A stretch of DNA of 64,000 nt. It comes from Streptomyces griseorubiginosus (lineage in GTDB: Bacteria > Actinomycetota > Actinomycetes > Streptomycetales > Streptomycetaceae). Below the pieces are notes generated by a model. That model saw only the letters and a program-made list of their open reading frames with translations, did no database searches and had not been told where the DNA came from. Position numbers and translations under genes: made by a program. Positions 26,285 through 36,303 of the stretch are shown here, piece after piece (position 1 is the first letter of the stretch; the number at the start of each line of letters is the position of its first letter). Location of the stretch: positions 563,328-627,327 of the forward strand of contig NZ_KQ948736.1 of the NCBI RefSeq assembly GCF_001514195.1, read 5' to 3'.

Positions 26285-28006
26285 CTAGAGCGCGGGGTAC
26301 GCGTTCTTCATGAGCTCCTGGAACTGCGCCGAGAACCAGTGCCCCGACAGCGGAGCGTTCGGCAGCGCACCGGACATGTTGTTGTTGTTCCGCGGGTTGC
26401 CGGTGTACGTCGGGTCGCACATCCGGTCGAAGCCCTTGCCCTCGTCGTTCGGAACGGCGCTGCTCGCCCCGTCGGACTCACCCGGGGGCTTGATCCACAC
26501 GTAGGCGTCGATCCCGGCCGCCGGGCTGGCCTGCGGACGCTCGCCGAGGCCGGCGCCGGACTGGTTGCACCAGTTGCCGGTGTTGAGGCGCCGGTCGATG
26601 CGGCCGCCGTCGACGTAGGTGTTCACATCGGTCTTGGCCCCGGGACCGGTCGGCCGGGCGCTGCCGCCCCAGCCGTTGCGGGAGGTGTCGATGAGCATGC
26701 CGACGCCCGACGGGAAGCCCTGGCTCACGGCCTCCTGACGGAAGGCCTGGGCGTAGGAGAGCTCGTCGACGTAACGGTTCCAGTCGACCCACTTCGACTC
26801 GCGCACGGACTTGCCGTTCACGGAGTCGTTGATGGTGTAGTACGGCTCCTTCAGCGCGCTGTAGTTGGCGGTGTTGGTGATGAAGCCGTGGACGTCGTTC
26901 ACCGTGGCGCCCTCGGCGGTCGCAGCCTGCTTGATCGTCTGGACGGTCGCCGAGAAGTTGTCGTCCCAGCCGAGCCAGCCGTGGTGCCCGGCGTCCACGT
27001 AGTTGTAGACGTTGGGGACGTCACCGAGCTTGTTCAGCGCGTAGCCGACACCCTTGATGTAGTTGCCGTTGGACTTCATCGTGTCGCAGTTGGGGGTGGC
27101 GGTGTTCCGGGGCGACACGTTGGTGACGAGGTTCGGCAGGGAGTCGAGCTCGACCGTGGTGACGATCCGCAGCGAGGCGTACTTGGAGTCGGCGAGGATC
27201 GCGGCGATCGGGTCGATGTACTGCGTCTTGTACTTGTCGATGTCCGTCGGACCGAACTCACCGTTGGAGGCGAGCGCGGCACAGTCACGGCCCGGCAGGT
27301 CGTAGATCACCAGCTGTACGGCGAGTTCGCCGCTGCCCTTCTGCTTGAGGGCCTCGTCGAGGTGCGCCCGCAGGCCCATCTTCCCGCCCGCGCCGTTGAT
27401 CGCGGCGACCCGGTCCAGCCACACGCCGGTGGGCTGGTTGGCGATGCGGCTGCCGCCCGGCTCGGCGGCGGCGTTGGCGGACCACTCGGGGTTCACGTAC
27501 ACCTTGGCGCCCGCGTAGGGGTTGTCGACCCGGGTGCCGGTGCCGGGGGTGCCCGGATCGGTCGGGCCCGGGTCGGTGGGGCCGCCGCCGTCGACGTTGC
27601 AGGTCACCCCGTCGAGCGTGAAGGTGGTCGGCACCGCGTTGGTGCCGCTGTAGGTGCCCTGGAAGCCGAAGCTGACCGAAGCGCCGGTGGCCAGCGAGCC
27701 GTTGTAGCTCTCGTTGTTCGCGGTGACGGCCGTACCGCTCTGACTGATCTTGGAGTTCCAGAAGTTGGAGACCTTCTGGTTTCCGGCGTACGACCACTTC
27801 AGCGACCAACTCGACTTGGCCGCGCTGTTGTTGGTGATCGTGACGGCGGTGGTGAAGCCGGTGTCCCACTGGTTCTGCACCTTGTAGTCCACGGTGCAGG
27901 GGACGGCGGCGATGCCCACGTCCCCGGGGACCACGGCGAGCGCGGTCCCGGAGGCCCCTGCGACGAGCGCAAGGGCAGCGAGGAGCGCTGTTCTCGTACG
28001 ACTCAT
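26285..28006 (-). CDS. Secreted GH6 cellulase (cellobiohydrolase type) with CBM2
   Basis: 573 residues from ATG 28006 with AAGGA eleven bases upstream. A signal peptide (1-33) is followed by CBM2 (about 35-140, VPCTVDYKVQNQWDTGFTTA onward), a Pro/Thr/Gly linker (142-160), and a GH6 inverting barrel (about 165-573). The catalytic-acid region YDLPGRDCAALASNGEF and the substrate-tunnel motifs AGHHGWLGWDDN and IDAYVWIKPPGESDG are intact, as in exo-acting GH6 enzymes. It faces away from GH48 and GH74 genes, as in other streptomycete cellulase clusters. The nearest CebR-like box is 444 bases upstream, beyond a small open frame. Confidence 0.93.
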   Translation of the reverse strand: MSRTRTALLAALALVAGASGTALAVVPGDVGIAAVPCTVDYKVQNQWDTGFTTAVTITNNSAAKSSWSLKWSYAGNQKVSNFWNSKISQSGTAVTANNESYNGSLATGASVSFGFQGTYSGTNAVPTTFTLDGVTCNVDGGGPTDPGPTDPGTPGTGTRVDNPYAGAKVYVNPEWSANAAAEPGGSRIANQPTGVWLDRVAAINGAGGKMGLRAHLDEALKQKGSGELAVQLVIYDLPGRDCAALASNGEFGPTDIDKYKTQYIDPIAAILADSKYASLRIVTTVELDSLPNLVTNVSPRNTATPNCDTMKSNGNYIKGVGYALNKLGDVPNVYNYVDAGHHGWLGWDDNFSATVQTIKQAATAEGATVNDVHGFITNTANYSALKEPYYTINDSVNGKSVRESKWVDWNRYVDELSYAQAFRQEAVSQGFPSGVGMLIDTSRNGWGGSARPTGPGAKTDVNTYVDGGRIDRRLNTGNWCNQSGAGLGERPQASPAAGIDAYVWIKPPGESDGASSAVPNDEGKGFDRMCDPTYTGNPRNNNNMSGALPNAPLSGHWFSAQFQELMKNAYPAL

Positions 28007-28108
28007 GAGTGCGGGTTTCCTTATCGATCGCGGGTGTTGTCCGTCGAGAGGGTGCCGTGCACGGGGCACGGGTGTGCGAGGGAACGGGTCGGTGCGGGCG
28101 CTGTCCGT

Positions 28109-28402
28109 TCAGGGCGCGCAGACGGTCGCGCAGCCCGGTGCCGAACGCCGTGGGTGTGCCGTCGTGATCCCAGGGCGAGCGTGGGTTTCCAGCAGCTCTC
28201 GTTCGCGCAGGCGAGCCCGCCGGCCAGGATCAGGTCGGTGGCGGGTGTCGGCCGTCGAGGCCCAGCAGAAGCTGGATGCGCTCCACCGAGAGCAGGCGGG
28301 GATGACGCCGAACGCCTTGGCCGCCGGAACCGTCACGGACCCGGCGAGGGCGCCCGCATCGGCGACGGCGGTTAAAAGTACTGAACGCGGGGGGTGTCGC
28401 AT
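28109..28402 (-). CDS. Small hypothetical exported protein or decayed gene upstream of GH6
   Basis: ATG 28402 has AAGGAG nine bases upstream and opens a 97-residue frame whose start (MRHPPRSVLLTAVADAGALA) looks like a signal peptide ending in PAAKA. After about residue 35 the composition becomes Arg-rich and loses the coding pattern, and another frame (LACANESCWKPTLALGS) looks more protein-like, so the gene may be frameshifted or degenerate. It includes a TTA leucine codon, rare in Streptomyces and dependent on bldA tRNA. A degenerate CebR box lies 48 bases upstream. I do not recognise the product. Confidence 0.3.
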   Translation of the reverse strand: MRHPPRSVLLTAVADAGALAGSVTVPAAKAFGVIPACSRWSASSFCWASTADTRHRPDPGRRARLRERELLETHARPGITTAHPRRSAPGCATVCAP

Positions 28403-28449
28403 GAGCGACTCCTTGCAGATCAGCGCGTCGTGACGGACGCGTCGACTGA

Positions 28450-28463
28450 TGGAATCGCTCCCA
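28450..28463. promoter_or_regulatory. Degenerate CebR-like box (12/14)
   Basis: TGGAATCGCTCCCA matches the CebR palindrome TGGGAGCGCTCCCA at 12 of 14 positions. It lies in the divergent region between the GH6 side and the GH48 gene, 143 bases from the perfect box. It is the nearest box to the leftward GH6 transcription unit. Confidence 0.5.
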
Positions 28464-28592
28464 CTGGTGTCAAGGAAGGTAGCGCCAAGTGACGGCAAAG
28501 AACAGAGGAGTCACCGGCCTTTTGCCCGGCCTGTTCGTCGAATCTTTTCGACTGTTCACAAGCCTTGACCCCTTGAAGACCCATCCTCACTA

Positions 28593-28606
28593 TGGGAGCG
28601 CTCCCA
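28593..28606. promoter_or_regulatory. Perfect CebR operator upstream of GH48
   Basis: TGGGAGCGCTCCCA is the exact 14-bp palindrome bound by CebR, the LacI-family cello-oligosaccharide repressor of streptomycetes. It sits 48 bases before the GH48 start. CebR would release it when cellobiose or cellotriose is present. Confidence 0.88.
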
Positions 28607-28653
28607 CTGGTTCAAGCCTTGACTTCTCCGAGCCGCACAAGGAGGAACCAGCA

Positions 28654-31569
28654 ATGCCCCCCACCAGGAGACGCCGGACCGCCCGGCGATTGTGGACCGC
28701 TGTCGTGGCGGCCATGGCACTGCCGTTCGCGATGCTGAGTGCGGCTTCAACTCCCGCACAGGCAGCCGCCGTTCAGTGCAGTGTCGACTACAAGACCAAT
28801 GACTGGGGCTCCGGTTTCACCGCGGACCTGACGATCACCAACCGCGGCACGGACGCCATCAACGGCTGGACCCTGACGTACGGCTACGCCGGCAACCAGA
28901 AGCTGAGCAACGGCTGGAACGGCGTCTGGTCCCAGTCCGGCCAGAACATCAGCGTCAAGGACGCCGGCTACAACGCCACCATCGCCGCGGGCGCCGCCGT
29001 CTCCACCGGGGCGCAGTTCACCTACAGCGGCACCAACACCTCGCCCACCAACTTCGCGGTCAACGGCACCAGTTGCACCGGAGCCCACCAGCCGCCGATC
29101 ACCGTGCTGACCAGCCCGGCCGCGGGAGCGGTCTACACCCAGGGCACCGCGGTCCCGCTCGCCGCGACGGCCGCCGCCGCGGACAACGCGACGATCAGCA
29201 AGGTGGAGTTCTACGACAACACCACGCTGCTGGGCACGGACACGACATCGCCGTACTCGCTCTCGGCCTCCAGCTTGACCGTGGGCAGTCATTCGCTGCT
29301 CGCGAAGGCGTACGACAGCCTGGGCGCGTCCGCCGAGTCGACGCCGGTCGGGATCACCGTCGCCTCGGGCCCCGCGATCGTCGCCTCGACCACCCAACTG
29401 GCCGTCCAGCAGGGCAAGACGGGCGCCTACACCGTGAAGCTCTCGACGCAGCCCTCGGCCAACGTGACAGTCACGACGGCCCGTACGAGCGGCAACTCCG
29501 GCCTCTCGGTCACGGGTGGCGCCTCGCTCACCTTCACGCCGTCGAACTGGAACACCGCGCAGACGGTGACCATCACCGGCAACGCCTCCGGCACCGGCGC
29601 GGCCACCTTCGAGTCCACGGCCACCGGCCACGCCAAGGCCTCGGTGAACGTCACCCAGATCGCGGCGACGGGCACGTACAACGCCCGCTTCCTGGATCTG
29701 TACGGGAAGATCACCAACCCGGCGAACGGCTACTTCTCCCCCGAGGGCATTCCCTACCACTCGGTGGAGACGCTGATCGTCGAGGCGCCGGACCACGGTC
29801 ACGAGACCACCTCGGAGGCGTACAGCTACCTCCTGTGGCTCCAGGCCATGTACGGCAAGGTGACCGGCGACTGGTCCAAGTTCAACGGCGCCTGGGAGAT
29901 CATGGAGAAGTACATGATCCCCACCCACGCCGACCAGCCGACCAACTCCTTCTACAACGCCTCCAAGCCGGCCACCTACGCACCCGAGCTGGACACCCCC
30001 AACGAGTACCCGGCCAAGCTGGACAGCGGTGTGTCGGTGGGGTCCGATCCGATCGCCGGTGAGCTGAAGTCGGCGTACGGCACGGACGACATCTACGGCA
30101 TGCACTGGCTCCAGGACGTCGACAACGTCTACGGCTACGGCAACTCGCCCGGCAAGTGCGAGGCCGGACCTGCCGACACCGGACCGTCGTACATCAACAC
30201 CTTCCAGCGCGGTGCGCAGGAGTCGGTGTGGGAGACGGTGCCGCAGCCGACCTGCGACGCCTTCAAGTACGGTGGCAAGAACGGGTACTTGGACCTGTTC
30301 ACCGGTGACTCCTCCTACGCCAAGCAGTGGAAGTTCACCAACGCCCCGGACGCCGACGCACGGGCCGTGCAGGCCGCGTACTGGGCGGACATCTGGGCCA
30401 GGCAGCAGGGCAAGGGCTCCGACGTCTCCGCGACCGTGGGCAAGGCCGCGAAGATGGGCGACTACCTGCGCTACGCCATGTACGACAAGTACTTCAAGAA
30501 GATCGGCAACTGTGTCGGGCCGTCCACCTGCGCGGCCGGCAGCGGCAAGAACTCCTCGATGTACCTGCTGTCCTGGTACTACGCCTGGGGCGGCGCGACC
30601 GACACCTCGGCAGGGTGGGCCTGGCGCATCGGCTCCAGCCACGCGCACAGCGGCTACCAGAACCCGATGGCCGCGTACGCGCTGAGCTCCTACGCCGACC
30701 TGAAGCCCAAGTCGGCCACCGGCGCGGCGGACTGGAACACCTCGCTGACCCGGCAGTTGGAGTTCTACCGGTGGCTCCAGTCCGACGAGGGCGCCATCGC
30801 GGGCGGTGCGACCAACAGCTGGGCGGGCCGCTACGCCAGTCCCCCGGCCGGCAAGTCCACCTTCTACGGCATGTACTACGACGAGCAGCCCGTCTACCAC
30901 GACCCGCCGTCCAACCAGTGGTTCGGGTTCCAGGCCTGGTCGATGGAGCGCGTCGCCGAGTACTACCAGCAGACGGGCAATGCGCAGGCCAAGGCGGTCC
31001 TCGACAAGTGGGTCAAGTGGGCGCTGTCCAAGACCACCATCAACCCGGACGGCACCTACCGGATCCCCTCGACCCTCCAGTGGTCGGGCCAGCCCGACAC
31101 CTGGAACGCGTCAAGTCCCGGCGCCAACAGCGGACTTCACGTCACCGTCGCCGACTACACCAACGACGTCGGTGTGGCCGCCGCCTACGCCAAGACGCTG
31201 AGCTACTACGCCGCCAAGTCCGGTGACACCGCGGCGAAGACCACGGCCAAGGCGCTCCTGGACGGCATGTGGAACAACTACCAGGACAGCCTCGGCGTCG
31301 CGGTGCCGGAGGACCGCGCGGACTACAACCGGTTCGACGACTCGGTGTACGTGCCGAGCGGGTGGACCGGGACCATGCCGAACGGGGACGCGATCAACTC
31401 GTCGTCCACGTTCGAGTCCATCCGGTCCTTCTACAAGAACGACCCGGCCTGGTCGAAGATCCAGGCGTATCTCGCGGGCGGCGCGGTGCCGTCGTTCACG
31501 TACCACCGGTTCTGGGCCCAGGCGGACATTGCCTTGGCCATGGGTTCGTACGCGGAGCTTCTCGAATAG
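28654..31569 (+). CDS. Secreted GH48 cellobiohydrolase with CBM2
   Basis: A processive reducing-end cellobiohydrolase of 971 residues. The ATG at 28654 is preceded by AAGGAGGAA. Order: signal peptide (1-37), CBM2 (about 40-140), an Ig-like/Big domain (about 145-240, [20 protein letters not shown]), a second Ig-like beta-domain (about 243-340), then the GH48 alpha/alpha barrel to the C-terminus. The catalytic-acid region [20 protein letters not shown] and the base-side motif [12 protein letters not shown] are present. The frame upstream of the ATG contains the operator and is not translated. With GH6 and GH74 this forms a complete extracellular set for cellulose and xyloglucan. Confidence 0.95.
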   Translation: MPPTRRRRTARRLWTAVVAAMALPFAMLSAASTPAQAAAVQCSVDYKTNDWGSGFTADLTITNRGTDAINGWTLTYGYAGNQKLSNGWNGVWSQSGQNISVKDAGYNATIAAGAAVSTGAQFTYSGTNTSPTNFAVNGTSCTGAHQPPITVLTSPAAGAVYTQGTAVPLAATAAAADNATISKVEFYDNTTLLGTDTTSPYSLSASSLTVGSHSLLAKAYDSLGASAESTPVGITVASGPAIVASTTQLAVQQGKTGAYTVKLSTQPSANVTVTTARTSGNSGLSVTGGASLTFTPSNWNTAQTVTITGNASGTGAATFESTATGHAKASVNVTQIAATGTYNARFLDLYGKITNPANGYFSPEGIPYHSVETLIVEAPDHGHETTSEAYSYLLWLQAMYGKVTGDWSKFNGAWEIMEKYMIPTHADQPTNSFYNASKPATYAPELDTPNEYPAKLDSGVSVGSDPIAGELKSAYGTDDIYGMHWLQDVDNVYGYGNSPGKCEAGPADTGPSYINTFQRGAQESVWETVPQPTCDAFKYGGKNGYLDLFTGDSSYAKQWKFTNAPDADARAVQAAYWADIWARQQGKGSDVSATVGKAAKMGDYLRYAMYDKYFKKIGNCVGPSTCAAGSGKNSSMYLLSWYYAWGGATDTSAGWAWRIGSSHAHSGYQNPMAAYALSSYADLKPKSATGAADWNTSLTRQLEFYRWLQSDEGAIAGGATNSWAGRYASPPAGKSTFYGMYYDEQPVYHDPPSNQWFGFQAWSMERVAEYYQQTGNAQAKAVLDKWVKWALSKTTINPDGTYRIPSTLQWSGQPDTWNASSPGANSGLHVTVADYTNDVGVAAAYAKTLSYYAAKSGDTAAKTTAKALLDGMWNNYQDSLGVAVPEDRADYNRFDDSVYVPSGWTGTMPNGDAINSSSTFESIRSFYKNDPAWSKIQAYLAGGAVPSFTYHRFWAQADIALAMGSYAELLE

Positions 31570-31605
31570 CCCCCGCCGAGCACTCCGTGGGGAGACCGTT
31601 GTCGA

Positions 31606-31648
31606 CTGCGGGTCCGCTGTGGCTGGTCGCGCAGTTCCCCGCGCCCCT
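31606..31648. repeat. Dispersed REP-like element, copy B
   Basis: The plus strand reads CTGCGGGTCCGCTGTGGCTG followed by GTCGCGCAGTTCCCCGCGCC. It is the reverse orientation of the GGGGCGCGGGGAACTGCGCG family, 36 bases after the GH48 stop. It is related to the copies at 26191, 49031 and 53127. Confidence 0.65.
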
Positions 31649-31703
31649 AAAAGCGCTACAGGCACCGTTTCTCCCTCGGAGCCGCTCGAAGGCTCCGCGT
31701 ATA

Positions 31704-31728
31704 GGCCCCGCCACCTGACGGCGGGGCC
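31704..31728 (+). terminator. Terminator hairpin after GH48
   Basis: GGCCCCGCC pairs perfectly with GGCGGGGCC across a 7-base loop, 135 bases after the GH48 stop and before the GH74 operator-like box. It would insulate the GH74 gene. Confidence 0.65.
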
Positions 31729-31786
31729 GACCGGCCGGGCGGCCCCCTCCCGCACTGGGGGTCGCCCGGCGCTTCTCGCTGTGAAC

Positions 31787-31800
31787 GGAAAGCGCTCCCC
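31787..31800. promoter_or_regulatory. Degenerate CebR-like half-site upstream of GH74
   Basis: GGAAAGCGCTCCCC matches TGGGAGCGCTCCCA at 10 of 14 positions, with the right arm GCGCTCCC intact. It lies 39 bases before the GH74 start, and a second GCGCTCCCC follows within 25 bases. It is a weaker candidate than the GH48 box. Confidence 0.4.
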
Positions 31801-31838
31801 CCACTCCATGCGCTCCCCTTTCCGGAAAGGACTCCCCC

Positions 31839-34496
31839 GTGCGAAGAACCCGCATCCTGACGGCGGTGCTCGCGCTCGCGGCCGGGCTGCTCGCGGGCAC
31901 CCCGCCCGTGGTGGCCGCCGGCAACGCCTCCGAGGTCCCGCTCGCCGCCGACACGTACACCTGGAAGAACGCCCGGATCGACGGCGGCGGATTCGTGCCG
32001 GGCATCGTCTTCAACCGCAAGGAGAAGAACCTCGCGTACGCCCGCACGGACATCGGCGGCGCCTATCGCTGGCAGGAGTCCTCGAAGACCTGGACCCCGC
32101 TGCTGGACTCGGTCGGCTGGGACGACTGGGGGCACACCGGGGTGGTCGGCCTGGCCTCCGACCCGGTGGACCCGGACAAGGTGTACGCGGCCGTCGGGAC
32201 GTACACGAACAGCTGGGACCCGAAGAACGGCGCGGTCATGCGGTCGTCCGACCGGGGTGCGAGCTGGCAGAAGACCGTGCTGCCCTTCAAGCTCGGCGGC
32301 AACATGCCGGGGCGGGGCATGGGTGAGCGGCTCGCCGTCGACCCGAACAGGAACAGCGTGCTGTACCTGGGCGCGCCCAGCGGCAAGGGGCTGTGGCGTT
32401 CGACCGACTCGGGCGTCAGCTGGTCCCAGGTCACCGCCTTCCCCAACCCCGGCACCTACCAGCAGGATCCGGGCGACACCAGCGGCTACGCCAGCGACAA
32501 CCAGGGCGTCGTCTGGGTTACCTTCGACGAGTCGACGGGGACGGCGGGGACGGCCACCCGGTCGATCTACGTCGGGGTCGCCGACCTCCAGAACTCGGTG
32601 TACCGGTCGACGGACGGCGGTGCGAGCTGGAGCAGGCTCGCCGGGCAGCCGACGGGGTACCTGGCGCACAAGGGCGTCCTGGACGCGGTGAACGGCTATC
32701 TGTATCTCACGTACAGCGACAAGGGCGGGCCGTACGACGGCGGCAAGGGCCAGGTGTGGCGGTACGCGACCGCGACCGGCACCTGGACGAACATCAGCCC
32801 GGTCGCGGAGGCGGACACCTCCTACGGCTTCAGCGGTCTGACGGTGGACCGGCAGAAACCCAGAACCGTCATGGCGACCGCCTACAGTGCCTGGTGGCCG
32901 GACACCCAGATCTTCCGCTCCACGGACAGCGGGGCGACTTGGACGAGGGCGTGGGACTACACGTCGTACCCCGACCGCGCGAACCGCTTCACCCTGGACG
33001 TCTCCTCCTCCCCGTGGCTGACCTGGGGCGCGAACCCCTCGCCGCCCGAGCAGTCGCCCAAACTCGGCTGGATGACCGAGTCGTTGGAGATCGACCCGTT
33101 CAACTCCAACCGCATGATGTACGGGACGGGAGCCACCCTCTACGGCACGGAGAACCTCACGAACTGGGACTCCGGCGGCAAGTTCACCATCAAGCCGATG
33201 GTCCAGGGCCTGGAGGAGACGGCGGTCAACGACCTGGCGTCACCGCCCTCGGGTGCCCCGCTGCTGAGCGCCCTCGGTGACGTCGGCGGTTTCCGGCACA
33301 CCGACCTCACCAAGGTCCCGCCGATGATGTTCACCCAGCCGAACTTCACCACGACCACGAGCCTGGACTTCGCCGAGACCGACCCGAACACGGTGGTGCG
33401 GGTGGGGAATCTGGACTCCGGACCCCACATCGCGTTCTCGACCGACAACGGGGCCAACTGGTTCGCGGGGACCGACCCTTCGGGGGTGAGCGGCGGCGGC
33501 ACGGTGGCCGCCTCCTCCGACGGCAGCCGGTTCGTGTGGAGCCCGGACGGCTCGGGAGTGCGGTACACGACGGGGTTCGGTACGTCGTGGTCGGCGTCGA
33601 GCGGGATCCCGGCCGGGGCGATCGTGGAGTCGGACCGGGTGGACGCGAAGACCTTCTACGGCTTCAAGTCCGGGAAGTTCTACGTGAGTACGGACGGCGG
33701 CGCGACCTTCACGGCCTCGGCGGCCACCGGCCTGCCGAGCGGTGACAGCGTGCGCTTCAAGGCACTGCCCGGGGTGAAGGGCGATGTGTGGCTGGCGGGC
33801 GGGGCCGCCGACGGGGCGTACGGCCTGTGGCACTCGACCGACTCCGGCGCGACCTGGACGAAGCTCTCCAACGTCGACCAGGCCGACACCGTCGGCTTCG
33901 GGAAGGCGGCGCCGGGGGCGTCGTACCAGACGCTCTACACCAGCGCGAAGATCGGCGGGGTCCGGGGCATCTTCCGCTCCACGGACAAGGGCGCGAGCTG
34001 GACCCGCATCAACGACGACGCCCACCAGTGGGGTTGGACGGGTGCGGCCATCACGGGCGACCCCCGGGTGTACGGCCGGGTGTACGTGTCGACGAACGGC
34101 CGGGGTGTGATCTACGGCGACACCTCCGACACCGGCGGGGGCGGCCCCACGGATCCGACCGACCCGCCCCCGACGGGCGCCTGCGCGGTGGCCTACAAGA
34201 TCACCAACCAGTGGTCGGGCGGCTTCCAGGCGGACGTCCAGCTCACCAACACGGGGTCAAGTGCCTGGACCGGCTGGACACTTGCCTGGACCTTCCCCAA
34301 CGCCCAGACGGTCACCCAGACCTGGAACGCCGAGACCACCCAGTCCGCCTCGACGGTCACGGCGAAGAACGTCAGCTGGAACGCCACCGTGGCAGCAGGC
34401 TCGTCCGTGAGCTTCGGCTTCACGGGAACCTGGTCGGGCACGAACGGCAAGCCGACGACGTTCAGGACGGGCGACCGGAACTGCGTGGTGTCCTGA
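31839..34496 (+). CDS. Secreted GH74 xyloglucanase with C-terminal CBM2
   Basis: An 885-residue exported enzyme starting at GTG 31839, with AAAGGA eleven bases upstream. A signal peptide (1-27) precedes a double seven-bladed propeller of GH74. The two catalytic aspartates are probably those of NARIDGGGFVPGI and LSALGDVGGFRHTDL. BNR-like repeats (STDSGVSWS, STDGGASWS, STDSGATWT) recur. A Pro/Thr linker (DPTDPPPTG) leads to a CBM2 (about 780-885). GH74 enzymes cleave the xyloglucan backbone, complementing GH6 and GH48. It ends with its own stop before an unrelated membrane-anchored gene. Confidence 0.95.
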   Translation: MRRTRILTAVLALAAGLLAGTPPVVAAGNASEVPLAADTYTWKNARIDGGGFVPGIVFNRKEKNLAYARTDIGGAYRWQESSKTWTPLLDSVGWDDWGHTGVVGLASDPVDPDKVYAAVGTYTNSWDPKNGAVMRSSDRGASWQKTVLPFKLGGNMPGRGMGERLAVDPNRNSVLYLGAPSGKGLWRSTDSGVSWSQVTAFPNPGTYQQDPGDTSGYASDNQGVVWVTFDESTGTAGTATRSIYVGVADLQNSVYRSTDGGASWSRLAGQPTGYLAHKGVLDAVNGYLYLTYSDKGGPYDGGKGQVWRYATATGTWTNISPVAEADTSYGFSGLTVDRQKPRTVMATAYSAWWPDTQIFRSTDSGATWTRAWDYTSYPDRANRFTLDVSSSPWLTWGANPSPPEQSPKLGWMTESLEIDPFNSNRMMYGTGATLYGTENLTNWDSGGKFTIKPMVQGLEETAVNDLASPPSGAPLLSALGDVGGFRHTDLTKVPPMMFTQPNFTTTTSLDFAETDPNTVVRVGNLDSGPHIAFSTDNGANWFAGTDPSGVSGGGTVAASSDGSRFVWSPDGSGVRYTTGFGTSWSASSGIPAGAIVESDRVDAKTFYGFKSGKFYVSTDGGATFTASAATGLPSGDSVRFKALPGVKGDVWLAGGAADGAYGLWHSTDSGATWTKLSNVDQADTVGFGKAAPGASYQTLYTSAKIGGVRGIFRSTDKGASWTRINDDAHQWGWTGAAITGDPRVYGRVYVSTNGRGVIYGDTSDTGGGGPTDPTDPPPTGACAVAYKITNQWSGGFQADVQLTNTGSSAWTGWTLAWTFPNAQTVTQTWNAETTQSASTVTAKNVSWNATVAAGSSVSFGFTGTWSGTNGKPTTFRTGDRNCVVS

Positions 34497-34651
34497 GGGC
34501 AGGGCGGGGGCGGATGCCGACAGGTGCGTCCGTCCCCGCCACACGTGCGGAATGTTCGGATCACAACTGAATCACCGTGCCCGCACAGCCCTCACCCTTT
34601 CTTGACACCTCTCGTTACGCTCATCCCCCACGAAAGACCTCAGGGGGGACC

Positions 34652-35284
34652 ATGTCGTACATCCAGCCGCCTCCGCCTCCCGGCACTCCGCCGACTGGTT
34701 TCGGTCCACCGCCTCCCCCGCCCCAGCCACCTTTTCCACCCGCTCCTCGGCCTGGTTGGGCCCGTAAGCGAGTGCTCGTCCCCGCAGCCGTGGTCCTCCT
34801 GCTCATCGGTATGGTCATCGGTTCCGCGGGCAAGAGCGCCGGCGGGAAGAAGACCGCCGCCGCGCCCGCACCCACCGTCACGATCACGGCCCCGGCTCCG
34901 GCCGCCTCCGAGGCCGAACCCGCGCCGACAGTGACCGTCACCAGGACGGCGACGGCCAAGGCAGAGGCGAAGACCGCCGATGACTCCGACACCGCGCCCA
35001 GCGGGAAGGCGGTGTTCAAGGTCTGGGGCTCGGCGCCGTCAGGGGTCGAGATCACTTACGGCAGTGACGGCACCAACCTTCAGGGCAAGGGGCTGCCCAT
35101 GGAGAAGACCCTGACCGTCGACGCGGACGCCTTCTACTACCAGGTGACCGCCCAGCTCATGGGCGGAGGCAACGTCCAGTGCTCGGTGACCATCGACGGG
35201 AAGACCAAGAAGGGGCGTGCACAGGGCGGCTACAACATCTGCTCCGCCCAACTGAACAGCGACTTCAGCGGTGGCTTCAGCTAG
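34652..35284 (+). CDS. Proline-rich membrane-anchored protein with MmpS-like domain
   Basis: 210 residues from ATG 34652, with AGGGGGG upstream. A cytoplasmic Pro/Gly-rich segment (residues 5-35, many PPPPP runs) is followed by a transmembrane helix (VLVPAAVVLLLIGMVIGSAG), an Ala/Thr/Pro-rich stalk (60-115), and a C-terminal beta-domain. The last (AVFKVWGSAPSGVEITYGSD, LQGKGLPMEKTLTV and VQCSVTIDGKTKKGRAQGGY) resembles the extracellular domain of mycobacterial MmpS proteins. No MmpL transporter is adjacent. Its function is unknown. It follows GH74 on the same strand but with its own upstream gap, and is convergent with the WYL regulator. Confidence 0.72.
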   Translation: MSYIQPPPPPGTPPTGFGPPPPPPQPPFPPAPRPGWARKRVLVPAAVVLLLIGMVIGSAGKSAGGKKTAAAPAPTVTITAPAPAASEAEPAPTVTVTRTATAKAEAKTADDSDTAPSGKAVFKVWGSAPSGVEITYGSDGTNLQGKGLPMEKTLTVDADAFYYQVTAQLMGGGNVQCSVTIDGKTKKGRAQGGYNICSAQLNSDFSGGFS

Positions 35285-35290
35285 ACCTCC

Positions 35291-36247
35291 TCAGTGTCCG
35301 CTCGGAGAAGCCGGGTTGCCGTATCTTTCTGCCAGTTCGGCGATGGTTCGGGCCATGTGGGCGCGTAGTTCGGGGGGTTCCAGGACTTCGACGTCCGTGC
35401 CCAGGCGGAGGAATACGCCCTGGGCGTGCTCGACGGACTCGATCGGGACGCGGGCCACGGTCCGGCCCTTCTCGTCCGTGGCGCACACGACCGCTCTCGG
35501 CAGCCGCACGCCCGGCGCCAGCCGTACGACCGCCTCGCCGCGGTGCAGCCGGTCGTGGAAGTCCCGCTGGTGAACCGTCCAGTACGCGCCCAGATCGAAG
35601 CCCTCCGGGCGATTGAACTCCTCTTCCGAAACCGTGAGTTGGAGAATCTGGTCGACACGGTAGGTGCGCGGTCCCGGGCCGGCGACCACGTACCAGCGGC
35701 CCGCCTTCAGGACCAGCCCGTACGGTTCCAGACGGCGCCGGACATCGGTCGGCTCCCGCCAGCGCCGGTACACGACATCCAGGACGCGGCTCTTCCACAC
35801 CGCCTCCGCCACCTCCGGCAAGTACGGCGCCTCGTCGCCCGCCGCATACCATCCGGGCGCGTCGAGGTGGAAGCGCCCGCTGATCCGGTCCGCGTGCGCA
35901 CGAAGCTCGGCCGGCAGCGCGGCCCGCACCTTCAGCTGGGCGGCTGCGAGCACCGGGCCCAGCCCCAGCTCGGCCGCCGGCCCCGGCACTCCGGCCAGGA
36001 ACAGAGCCTCGGCCTCGCCCGCGGTGAGACCGGTCAGCCGGGTGCGGTAGCCATCGAGCAGGCGGTAGCCGCCGGCGTGGCCCGCGTCGCCGTACAGCGG
36101 GACACCGGCCGCGCCGAGCGCCTCGACGTCCCGGTAGACCGTGCGCACCGAGACCTCCAGCTCCTCGGCGAGCTGGGCGGCGGTCATCCGGCCACGGATC
36201 TGGAGCAGAAGCAGGATCGAGACGAGTCGGCTGGACTTCACGGCCAC
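35291..36247 (-). CDS. WYL-domain transcriptional regulator (YafY/DeoR-like HTH)
   Basis: 318 residues. The N-terminal winged helix-turn-helix (RLVSILLLLQIRGRMTAAQL, then AEELEVSVRTVYRDVEALGA) is followed by a linker and a WYL domain (about 140-220, RRLEPYGLVLKAGRWYVVAG), and then a C-terminal WCX extension (VLEPPELRAHMARTIAELAE). WYL domains bind ligands such as nucleotides or DNA ends. It is divergent by 56 bases from a small gene coupled to a pseudogene, its most likely target. Confidence 0.9.
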   Translation of the reverse strand: MAVKSSRLVSILLLLQIRGRMTAAQLAEELEVSVRTVYRDVEALGAAGVPLYGDAGHAGGYRLLDGYRTRLTGLTAGEAEALFLAGVPGPAAELGLGPVLAAAQLKVRAALPAELRAHADRISGRFHLDAPGWYAAGDEAPYLPEVAEAVWKSRVLDVVYRRWREPTDVRRRLEPYGLVLKAGRWYVVAGPGPRTYRVDQILQLTVSEEEFNRPEGFDLGAYWTVHQRDFHDRLHRGEAVVRLAPGVRLPRAVVCATDEKGRTVARVPIESVEHAQGVFLRLGTDVEVLEPPELRAHMARTIAELAERYGNPASPSGH

Positions 36248-36303
36248 ACCATCCCAGACTTCACTGCCACAGGATGTCAGTGGAGGGGGCCTAGCGTCCC
36301 GCC

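Noticed and set aside
14005-34496. The glycosidase operon and the cellulase cluster as one polysaccharide locus
   Set aside because: They are separated by 4 kb of unrelated genes, have different operator motifs, and CebR boxes are found only in the cellulase part.
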